A stretch of DNA of 64,000 nucleotides. It comes from Trichobilharzia regenti (taxonomy: Eukaryota; Platyhelminthes; Trematoda; Strigeidida; Schistosomatidae). The position numbers and the translations under genes were made by a program. The notes beneath the pieces were generated by a model that made no database searches, was not told the origin of the DNA, and worked only from the letters and a program-made list of their open reading frames with translations. Shown one piece after another: positions 36,901 to 48,900 of this stretch. Location: NCBI GenBank assembly GCA_944472135.2, contig OX235267.1:20815452-20879451 (forward strand), read 5' to 3'. Position 1 is the stretch's first letter, and every line of letters starts with the position of its first letter.

Positions 36901-39900
36901 AAAATGAACTTTACTGAACTTTTTTTAGCTAGTCCATTTCAATAGGATTTCAGTTATATGAGTCTTTATACTAATCAGACTTCTTTTGACTTTAACTTTA
37001 AATTAGTAATCACTTCATAGCGTATGAAATTATGCTAGAAACTCCAATTTTATGCAAACTAATATCTCTAAACTGATTTAATGTACAGTATCCATGTTTC
37101 ACAACACATACACAGAGTCTGTTCATTTGATAATCTGAGACCTAGTTTAGGCAGGAAAGCCAATTAATTTGAGTGGACAGGTGATATCAGTCGGTAGTTA
37201 TTGAAGCAGAACTAAAATCTGATTATAGACTGGCTTTCGTAGCTTAGTTGGTACAATATTGTAGGCTGAAGTAAGAAAGCCTTTGGCTGGAATCCTAACT
37301 TATCTCTGACTTTCGTTCAACTGCCTCTATCAACTTGAGGCTATTTGACTTATTACTATTATTATTGTTATTATTATCAAAGTGAGTAATTTATTGACTC
37401 CAAGTTGCAGTAAGTAACGTTATTTATATTTTCAGTCTCAACTTGTTAATGATTTTAGTTAATTCTATATTTTTTGAAATTTTTATTAGGTCCTCCAAGG
37501 CCAATATCTTCGAAAGTAGGTTCATTGCAAAATGCAAAACACAAACCAGGTGGAGGCAATGTAAGTGGAGATATTTTTTCTAATGATCTCTAAAGTTAGC
37601 GTTTTTATTAATTTAAATGAAGATATTTTGAATTGTTTACGCACAGAAATTTGACGGAAATACATTCATTATTGAATTTACCATGTACTGAGAGTAATAA
37701 GAAACTGTTAAACTTCCATAAATTTTACTTTAATGCCCCAGTTAAAATTGTGTATATATACGCATATGTAACTTTAAATGCCATACGCTTTGTTTGCTAA
37801 ACCAAAAGTTATTTATTTATAAGTTGGTGTCTCAAGTGATGGTTGTATTAGAAGTGATTGGAACTTTTGTTTAACTACTGTTATTCATTTAATAACGTTT
37901 ACTTTCTTCTGAAATCTTTGTTAGTTAAAATTGAACTTAGTATGAAAGTTGATAGTGTAACGTTGTGACACTCATACTGTGTGATATTCTTCTCATAATA
38001 GTGTTTCCTACAGAAAATGATTCTATACTAATGCTAACATGTGCCACCTGTGGCTTTATTAACGTGTGAATACTGAGTAGAACTCATAATACATTAACAC
38101 AGTGGTGTTGGTTTCCAGCATTACTACTATAAGAACTATGTTATTAACAATAAGAATGATTGTCTTAATAGCTTAGTTTCAACTTAACAAGTTTATGTAT
38201 TCATCTATGAGATACATTAGTTCTTCTGGAAAGTTAATTTCACCATATAACTGCTTAAACTCAAGTAGATTTCGTATATTTCTAATCTCAGGAAGCAATG
38301 ACAAAATGTTTAATGATTATTTATTTAATTACTAATAGTTGCGAAGGTTTCTATACGCATAGTTATGTATGATTAAGCTACCACTTCAAATTAATCTGCC
38401 CAGTTCTTTATGAACGGATAGCATTACTGAATATGAAAGATTACGTGGAATCAAGTGATTGCAAATAGTTTCCCTCTTTATTTACAACAATTACTAATTG
38501 TGAACTAAGCAGCACCGAAATAGAATGTCAGCTGTGTTAAATCTCAAGGTGTCAAGCTTTAGAAGAAGCAAACAATTGTATATCAAATCATCAGCTGGGT
38601 AATCCAGCTTGATGATCTTGAGATTGAACCCTAATTGAGTAATGACAATATAATCTCACACAATTTTGCATGCGGCGATCAAACACCTGGCCATTTTTTT
38701 TTGTTTTTTAGTTTTTAACGGTTGCCTGTCTGATTTTGGTACATTACTCTAAAGCACGACAATTACTATACTGTGGAGTGACTTCATTTTGTCATCTGTT
38801 GAAAAAAGATGAAAATCTTACCAATGCAGTTGTTGCTAAAAAAGCCTCTTATGAATTGTGAGAATAAGGATAATGAAAGTAACAATATGCAAAGTTTCCT
38901 TCAGTCAAAAATCTTCAAGTATTATGTGGTAGTACAAATTAATGAAAGTTGATAGGCAAAATCTCTGACATCACAACAAGGAAATTAGTACAACTTACTA
39001 TTTTGTCCACTTAAAAAGACTTAATGAACAGATCAAGTGAAAGACGATTGAACAACAATCAGGATGAAAATAAGAAACGTTGATGTCTAATTACATAAAT
39101 GTTTCTAACTAAAAGTATTTATTGTTTGGGGATCTGTGGGTATTGAATTTTCTTCAAGGTAGATTTCTTTACTAAATCAATATCTAGAAATTAATCCACC
39201 AAACGTTAGTGATAAGCTTTGAAATGGAACAGTTGACTTTCTAGTTTAGAAGTTGTGATCACTGAAGTAAATCAGGTTGAGGAGGGTATTTCACAAATTG
39301 CAATATATGCCGTAACTGATTAGGTTTCTTCAAAACCCTCAAGCCGAATAACAATTAAATATTCACTGGTGACTGAATTCAAGGTGGATTTTCAAAATCC
39401 ATGACTTGCGCATAACTTCACACTCATAACTTTGGATTGCAAATGCACTAGCACAAAGTGAAATAAGTAGACCACTACCATATTTTGATTGACTACTATG
39501 GTTGACTGATAATGCACTCTGCATAAAACAGGATATATTTGTAAAATTCAGCCTGCATAGTGTCGTATGAGTTAACTACTGAAAAGCTTGTAACTATAAT
39601 AAGACAACTGTCTAATGCTTCTTTATTCTCAGTGTTATTCTAATTTGCATTGGTTCTCATTGGAATCTATATTGAAAGTAATCAATTCCTTGAAAATTTT
39701 CAAATCAAATAAATTTCTTTTTCTGTGCAACTTACTTATATGACTTATTTTTGTACTTATTGTTATGAGAAGTATCAAGTGAACTGATTTACAGTTATAT
39801 GAGAAAGTCTATAAAAAAAACAAAGAAGCTGCTAACACATTAGTATAACACTACTGCATCACGTCCCGATTCAGCTTATCTCACGCTAACCACAAGGATA

Positions 39901-42900
39901 AAAAATAGAATAAGCATTGGGTGTACAATTAGGCAGGTTCATCATCGTATTTCCGAACATCATCCATAATGGTTAAGCAAGGGAAAAACAAGATCTGTTC
40001 GTAGCTCTACTTTAGCACACCTTGTAGATAGTGAGCATAAGGTGGACGTTAATACTGCATTTAAAATTATTTATCGCATTCCGACTAATCTCAATTTTGC
40101 TCTACGAGTTCGTCTTATACAGACAACTGAAGCAATAGGAATCCACCTGAAGAAGACAAACCTGTGTGTTCAGAAGAAATTTGTACAGCCACTTCCCTTA
40201 CCGTGGCCATCGTTACATGAATGCATAAACAGGACTACTTCGTCCCCATCCCCCTAAACCTTTAAAAATTATAAAAATTATAACTGTCCAAATTATTTTA
40301 TTTTTGATTTGTTTTGACCACTACATCTTTAATTACGTATTACCCTTGTGAAATTAATTTATTCTAACCATTTCTACCTCTTAAATGTGTATTGATTTCA
40401 AATCACGGAAAATATCCATTGAGTCATGAAGAAAATAAAAAACAGATTCAGCGAAGAAAATTTTTTTTATCAACGAAATCATCTTCCGAGGCTGTACACT
40501 CGTATTTATACTTAGAAAAATGTATAGTGGTCTATTATTGAGTAATAGGGGGTGACATAATTGATAATTGATTTTCTTCGTTAATTATCAACCCACTGAC
40601 ATTTTGACACTGACTGTTTATTGTTAACAAACTTATCGCCACTTGATCGGTAAACTATTCTGTATTGTAATAAAATTGCTATATATATTAAAGTAGAGCC
40701 AGAGATGAGGATCTGATTGAAAAGTAAATATTTCTTCGCTCAACCTTTCTCTTTTCTAAATGTCTAAATGGAGATTTTTTCTATATTGAAAGTAAAATAT
40801 ATTTCACACAAACATCCATTTGAAATGCATAGAACAATAATAATGGCAGCCTAGTATATACAGAGATCCGATATTATCATTAAGCTGAGGTTAATTAATG
40901 GAAGGTAAAATTCATAGGCCATCAGAGTCCGTCCAAATGGCTGAATAGTCGTTGACCCCGCCTCGTAAGCTGTAGATCCTGGATTCAATACTCAGTGGGT
41001 TCTTAGGTGCGCAGCGATGAAGAGTCCTGAACAGGGACGAAACAGCTGTCCATAGTTTTATAGTGGTTCCCTAACTGAAACAAACCCATGAACAAATGTG
41101 AAACTGATCAAATCCCTACAAAGTGACGCTTGAAAATAAGTTAGAAATGCCTGTTTCTCAATGAAGTCAATTTTCATCCAAACCACCAAGAATCTGGATT
41201 ATGACACATACACACATTATTCTATAGTTGTGTATCTACCAAAAGATGAGTGATGTTTCATTTTCTTTTTTTATCATTGAATTGCTTTATTAATTGGTGT
41301 ATTGACTTCAGAATTCAGGTTATACAGAAAAGTTGATAAATTTCTCTCTTTGCTCCCTCTTTGTAGGTACAAATTTTCAATGAAAAAGTAGTCGTTAATA
41401 CTGTCACTGGGAAATGTAATTCACTGGCCAATGTGAAACATAAACCAGGTATAACTCAACGCTTATTCGAGCCTTTTTATCTCTTTGTCTTAGTCTTTTT
41501 ATCACTGTGATACTGTGAGACCCAAGGAGGAATAGTAGGTCTTTTTCAATGAAGCGATAGATCAATCTGCAATTATAAAGTCAAGATCTTGTCAAATAAT
41601 ATATCAGATCTGCTTGAATAGACTTTATCACAGGTGAATGATTTCACAAGGTTATTTCATTATCAGTGTGGTTGAAAGACATTGTTACAGTTTTCATCGG
41701 GTGAATAGAGCAATCATGCATCAAGTTTGACAATATCATATCTAGTTCGTGGAATTTTTCGTTACAGTTTTAAATAAATTTCAAGGATAACTGAATTCTG
41801 ATATATTGGTGAAGTCAAAAAAATATAACCACAAGAATGACTTTATCATTTATTATCATTTAACTGCAAAAAACTACTCCTCCAGTCTCAGTCAAACAGT
41901 TATTGATCCCATCTTTCTGTTGCTTATCCATAGACGTGTAACTAATCTCACTTTTAAATTTGCTTCAACTCTACCTATTACTTTTAGTTGGACTTTTAAG
42001 TCAAGGACGGTACTCATTTCCACCTTTCCTTATATTAATGAAATAACTCGGTTGTTTAAATAATTTAAATTACTAGCTCATAATGCCTTCACAAATGATA
42101 TAAACGGCATATTTGTTTTACTCCTGCACGTTCCCAGCGGAACATAGAGCTTCCAGATCGAGGCCTGAAGTTTCGGTGACACTGGTGTCTATTTTTACGG
42201 GATGGATGGGGTCGGTAGCCTCACTCCCAACCTTCCCTCTTTACCATTTTTATTACTGGCTTAGATAGGTAGTGGAGTGCGTTGACCGTAGATCGAACCC
42301 CAGACCACATGCATGGTCGGCAAGCACTCTACCTTTTTACCACCTACACACATAAACGGTGTAAGTGCTTTTAATCTCGAAATACCTATTAATATGCTTT
42401 ATTGTACAATAAGGAGAGGTAACCAACATGATACTGTGAAAGCCAACCCATTGACCAAAAGAAAAATGCAGGAAGAGATGAAGAAAGACTGAACATACTC
42501 TGAGTGTCATCACAAGACACGTCTTCAGTGAAATCCGGATGGGAAGCGACCAGTTGTGTGTCCAGTGGGGATATAAAGAAGAACTCGAGAATAGAAATCA
42601 AAAGCTTGTGGGCAGTAACACAGCGGCTGAAAGTAATAGCAGAGTATCAGGTAGAATAGAAATGTATCACGGAGATCCTTTGTTCCACTTGGAACTCTGA
42701 GGACTAATAATCGTAGTATGACGAATAGCTAGTCCTCTAATAAGCTAGCTGGTGATACTTTGTAAGGAATGGAGAAATAATTGGAATGCAAAGAGCTGTC
42801 TCTATAGGGAAACCATGGAACAATTCCCTAATACAAAATCTTTTAAAACAAGCATAGGATAATCTGCTCACATATACAACTACCGAACTGTTTAATTTGC

Positions 42901-45900
42901 TTTTCTTTAGATTATTTCAGCTATGGCATTCAATGATAATAATAGATTACTCCTAAAATTTGAATTAATGCATAACATAAGGTACTTTTTTCATAGAAAA
43001 ATCAAGATGGACTTCGAAAAATATTTCTTTTCCCTTTTACAAGGTGGTGGGAATGTACAAATTGTAGATCAAAAACTTGATTTCTCTTCTAATACACAAT
43101 CTAAAGTTCAGTCTTTTAAAAATGTCAAACACGTTCCGGGAGGTGGAGATAAAAAGGTGAGCTATTCACTCAAGGTTTTCAGATAGACGTCATAATTTAA
43201 AAGTATTTATTGGTGTAATGCATTTACTGTTCATATGACGCTTCGGTTTTATTGATGTGATATGAATATCATCATTTTACAGAATAATCAGCTAGTCAGT
43301 CATTATTGATATTTGACTTAAAATGATTACATTATGATCTAAGCTGCTACATTTCATACTTTTATCTCTATCAATCAGAATACAATAAGACTAAACGTTA
43401 TTTGTCTACCTGATTTCATTAGCTAAACAGTATGGTAAGTAATAATACGACTAGATGTTCAGTGTGAGGTGAGGATAAGATGTCAGTCGTTGAAGTTATA
43501 AGTCTTCGTCGACTGACTGTTACTCACGCTAAGCCAAAACCTTCCCTGATAAGCTCTTCAACATCTACTGGATTTTGGAAATTTTTATTAGTGTCCATTT
43601 AACTATTCTCTACGTCACACCTATGGTCGTCTATTCTGGTATGATTATGTCTCTACCTGTCAGTCAAATAAAGTAGACAGCAATGAAACGAAGCAAAGTG
43701 AAATTAATCCGTGATCCGACTTGAAACAAATCAAATCTCTATAAACTGACTCTTGAAAATGAATCCGACGCTCATAAGTGATTAGCTACATGAAGTCGCC
43801 TGGAGTTTTAGTGAGAATACGTGACCAGTGGGGCCCACCAGGTCGGGTGTGAAGACAACTACCCACAGATAACACTGGCTGACAGTCATTCTAAAATTGC
43901 AAGTTAACAGAAGTTAGAATTCATGTACCAATCAACTTTGATTCAAATTGTTGAATGGTCAAAGAGCTTGACTTCTCAAACTGAGGTTTCTGGGTCCAAT
44001 CCTCGGTGGGATAGCGATTGCTGAAGAATTCCCCACTGAGATAGAACAGCTGCTCAGTATTCCCTGGTTTTCAGTGTTTCTCTAAATGACATTATTGTAA
44101 GATCAAACTTGGAAAAAGACAATCTGACTAAAAGTCGAGGTGTTAATAAGGTACAGGCTCTCTAACTAATGTCAGCTCATGATGAAATCCTGTAACCAAT
44201 AAAATCCCTACAAACCAACACTTGAATATCAATTTTTATTAATTCTGACACATTTCACTTAGAGTTTTTAACCATTTTTGACGGTCATACGAATGCACTA
44301 AACCCATAAAATCTACATTTCATTACAAGACTGTGAACATTATTTAATCAGTTCACTGCTTTTACTATCACATATTGGTTTGGACAACTTAATTCTATTC
44401 TTACATATCATCATGTGATAGATGGTGAAAATATATGTGAAACACATGACCTAGTCATTTAAAAAGCTCCAAGGGCCTTTAGTTTTCTCGTCGAAATAAA
44501 TCCTAATTGGCGGGTAACAATATGTTTAACTGTTACTTATTTGGTGCCTTCACAGTTCATAAACGCAATCGAATAGTCATCTGACATATTTTTTATCAGC
44601 AAATTAAACCAGATATCAGCTAATTTTTTATAAAGATGCAGTTCCACCATGAACCTATCAGTTGTAAAGTTGTTTTGCTTACTACAGCGATAAAAAAAGA
44701 GATGCGTCAAAGTGTCAAGTACACCTCGATTAATGGTAATAATAAAAATCAGGAAGGTGCAGTTGAATTGAGTCCTAAGTTGATTTACTCCTAATATCTG
44801 ACATATATGCCATCAGAATACTACAACTGTGTAAATAATAAGTGACTGTTCTTCTCTTTTCAACTCTTATCATTTAATTTTTTTTCAATCAGTATTTCTT
44901 CTCTTCATTTCATCAAATCACACCTCTTGCAAGCGATAAGACCTAAAAGTAGTAGGGAACAGGCGCATTAAAGTACAATGTCCAATTCTGAAACTGCGAA
45001 ACATAACAATCGTAGCAAGAGATTTGAAAAAAATTTACTTCTTATCAAATATCTCTGCGTCACATTACTGAGAATGTAAAAGAGACATGAGTGAGGAAGG
45101 TTGAAATTAGTCATTGAAGGTTAGTTGAGTAGGTATTCAACGACTGAAACTTTTGAAATATTTAACACCCTTTCTAGGAAGTCAATCCCAGCAGAAGTAG
45201 GGAGGGCTAAAGCATGAAAATGTTAGATGTGTTTAGACTAAAACATATAACCGATTTATGAAGTCTTCAACTGCTGGTCTTGGCTATGTAGAAAAATGTA
45301 GAATGAGTCCTCAACATGTTAGAAATAAATAGTTGCTCAAAATAATTGACAGTAGGGTAATTTTCTTTACTCTTTCTTATACCTTCAAGGTTCTGTACGA
45401 TTTACTACAATTTAATTATTGTCTCCTCTTAAGTCCATGTTTCACCACTGCTCTGCAACATCACTTTTCACTTTATACACATGCATTATCAGGACGAAGC
45501 ATGGTAGCTTGAACTGACACATTTCTGTAGTGGAACTGGGGGGCATTTACATCAACCTCTCTGCCCATATTCACAGTACACTAAAGCATGACACGATTCG
45601 GTTGATGAGTTTCTCTAATATCCTTTATACCTTAATTAGATATCTACAGAAAAACTGGATTTCATTCAAAAGGTGACTCCTAAAATTGGCTCATTTGCAA
45701 ATATCAAGTACAATCCCGCTGGTGGAGACGTAAAGGTATGCGAAATTACGTATATATAATTCTTTCACACATCATGCTAACACGAGCGAAATGATTTGTA
45801 ATATAATTACGACATGCTAACCAGTTAACCCATATATTTTTGTGATCCAAAGTACCGATCAATTCCTATCAATCGAATATACAAATGGTAGCATTTTTCT

Positions 45901-48900
45901 CTCCACTATGATATATTTTATCCACTCTTGCATGTAAGGTGTCAATCTACAGAAACCCTAGGTTAATCTAGGTGTTGATTCTGTTGTCATCCGTCGATAA
46001 GCTTATCTTCTGTCGCTGTGCTGATAGTATATTCTCTGACTTCAAGTTCAGATCGATATGGAAGCATCCCTTTCTTTGGTGTTGAAAGTATAATGTGCTG
46101 AGCAGTATGAGCATTCACGAAATCTCAGTGAGGTTATACTGTGTGTCTATTAATGACTCTCAACACTTTAAGAGTTATATTTTCTCTGCCACTGAAAGTT
46201 ATCCTGTGACACTTACAAGCACATTATGCTTTTTTCCAGTTAGTTTCAGTGCGAAAGTTCACTAATTGATAGCAGTTTACAGTGTTTCATCTAAACCGAA
46301 TGTATAAAAACTCTGTCTTTACCTAAGTCTTTGTTAAATCGAAAAGTGGTGATATTTTTATTTGTTTTACATTTAAAAACACTCAGCATTAAGACAGTAT
46401 GATAAGTAATTTATCACTGTAGAACCTCGCACAAACGTTCGTCGTATTCAAGTTGGTACACTTCAAAACAACGTGTCAAATAGAATTTTCAACCCAAATG
46501 ACTGACTTATCTCTGTCTAATACCCTAAATGTGATATCAATAGCATTCAGTCTGGGATTTAATCACATGTGGGAAATTTTGTTTGAAACCTGTAGTCATC
46601 TCATATCTTCTTCTCTTCACAATCAGATGTTTGTGTCATGTGGTAAATTTGGCTGTCATTAGGCTAAGAATCTCTTCTATGGCAGAGATTTTATGATTTG
46701 ACAGATATCTAGAGGCGATTTCATTCTTGTCGTGACTTTGTTACCAACCAGTGCTTTGGGGGTTGATATAGCCTGCCAAACATCTGAAGCAGTCATATTA
46801 TTTGACCACTTCACTCACTATCTTTAATCGTATCCTGTCCCATGCAAAAGAGTGTTACATCGATGAAAATTAGAATAACCGTGCATATAAAAAAAGAAAT
46901 GCACCTTACTTTTATTCATAAAGTCATTTCAGAAAGTTCTATACTTTACCATGTAAATAAAAAAAATAATAATAAAACTATTTTTATTAGAGAAAACTGG
47001 AGAGTGAACCACAACACATCAGTCTAACTTAAATTTAACTGTTCACATGTAAGATAGACCATTAAACAGCAAATGAAAGTTATATAACGAAATAAAATTT
47101 TACTGACAGTCTAGTTGTGAGCTGTCAGACAATGAAAGTAGAAGCATAGTGTATACGCTAACTAATCTAAGTCATGGAATTTTGTGAACAGTAACAGTTA
47201 GTTCTTTCTGTCGTGCGTGTTGGTTAGTATGATTGCTTATTGTAAAATTATCATACACTTAGGAAAATGAATTTGTCTACATTTGATTTTATATGAGAAG
47301 GGCTCTCTATCGTGATTTGGAGTACAATAACAGTTTAGTTGTCTTGAATAAAGACACTAAAAAAATTTACGCAGACTACTGATGCAGAAAGGAGTTGAAT
47401 GCAGACGCAAAGTCAATGGCTTTTTTTTCCTTCACGTTCCCAGTGGAACATAGGGCTCCAAGCTAGAGGCTTGAAGTTTCGGCAGCAGTACTAATTTTTA
47501 CAGGATGGGGTTGCTAGCCTCATGCCCAACCATTCCTCTTTACCAGTCTCACTACTGGATTAGAGAGGTAAAGGAGTGCGTCCAGTGGCCGGGGATCGAA
47601 CCCCAGACCATGTTCATGGTTGGCGTGTGTCCTAACCGCTGTGCCACCGACTAATCATTTTGAAATGTGCAGAAAAGTACACTTATCTAAAAGTTAGGAA
47701 TGATTAGTTACCGATTCAAAGTGCCACGAGCCATAATCAACCAAAATAATCAAGCTTAGTTAATTCATCAAATTCCCAGTTTGCAAATTAGTTCACAATC
47801 TTACAAATTAATTCGCAGTCTACATAGTCGAAGGTAATTATTTTTCCAGTTTCCCTTTAAAACCGAGATTATTCAGATTACAATGTGTGATCGAGTGAAA
47901 TGGAAGTCTGGTTTTTAGAGCACACTTTGATCTGGCCGGCAAGAACTACTAGTTGTGATGTGAGTGGATTACAACTACTCATCTCAATCAGTCAGTAGTG
48001 TAGATGGATGTGCAAGTTTAATTCACTCATGTTTTTCTCCAAAGCTGTAAATGACTTCGCTTTTCCTCTTCACGATCTGCTTTTTTTGTCTGGCTTTGGT
48101 ATCGTTTTATCTGTTGCTGGGTGTACTTGAATAGGGTCAAAAGAATCCGGTATTTTGCCTAATCGATTCACAGACACATCACATTATACTTAAAGTAGAA
48201 TTACAATACTATCATAGCTGTATACTTTTATAAGCAAGATACAAGCTGGATATTATCAGTTTTTTGATAGTATTTTATTAAAACAAGATTTTGAGCGAAC
48301 AATTGTTTTCGATAACTTCTTCTTCAGGCTCTACAGTTATAAATCCATGAATAATAGAGTACATATAGCCAGTAAAAGCAAATGAAAATAATATCAGAAA
48401 CTGTATTGGGGTGCATGTGTAATTTGAGATGATAGTCCACTAGTTGACATAGTCAATTAAATGTGTATAGGGTGTATAATCAGAAAAAATGTGATGAAAT
48501 GTGAATGAACAATTGGGTGACATAGTGTTGTTTTATAGTCAACAGAATACAAGCGTCCTTGGGGTGAGAGAAATGCGATAACCACAAAATACATACAAAT
48601 ACACATTAACAAAGGAAGCACTGAATGTGACGGCTGACCGATAATGTCTGATGATAAAATAAAGAGGCCAAATTGTAAATTGTAATAAGATGTTACAGAA
48701 TTGGTAGGCTTAGTATAAAATCATAAAGGTTGACAAAAATTAAGGGTAACAATGAAGTGAAATAAACTGGGTGGTGAAATGGATAATAAAGACACGATAT
48801 CAAAAAATGTTAATAATGATAATAATAGTAAGAAAAAATTATGATCCTGGTGACCTTATGGTGGGCCACGGTGAACAAAGGGACTGAATAAGTTTTTTCT

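Larger units (their letters stand above)
37561..41366 (+). other. MAP intron 4
   Basis: 3.8 kb. Holds the 3' part of a sense-oriented Penelope-like element (39950-40570) and a degenerate hammerhead-type repeat (40898-41142). 37600-39940 shows nothing recognisable. Confidence 0.75.
41449..43043 (+). other. MAP intron 5
   Basis: 1.6 kb. Contains an antisense SINE (42108-42351) and a sense-oriented RTE-like C-terminal fragment (42440-42665). The rest is anonymous AT-rich sequence. Confidence 0.75.

Noticed and set aside
41806..42063. 85-codon + frame in intron 5
   Set aside because: No motif; sits between MAP exons with no matching splice sites.
46453..46662. 69-codon + frame, and LINE-like words near 46700-46800 on the - strand
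   Set aside because: No recognisable reverse-transcriptase or endonuclease motif could be read in any frame.
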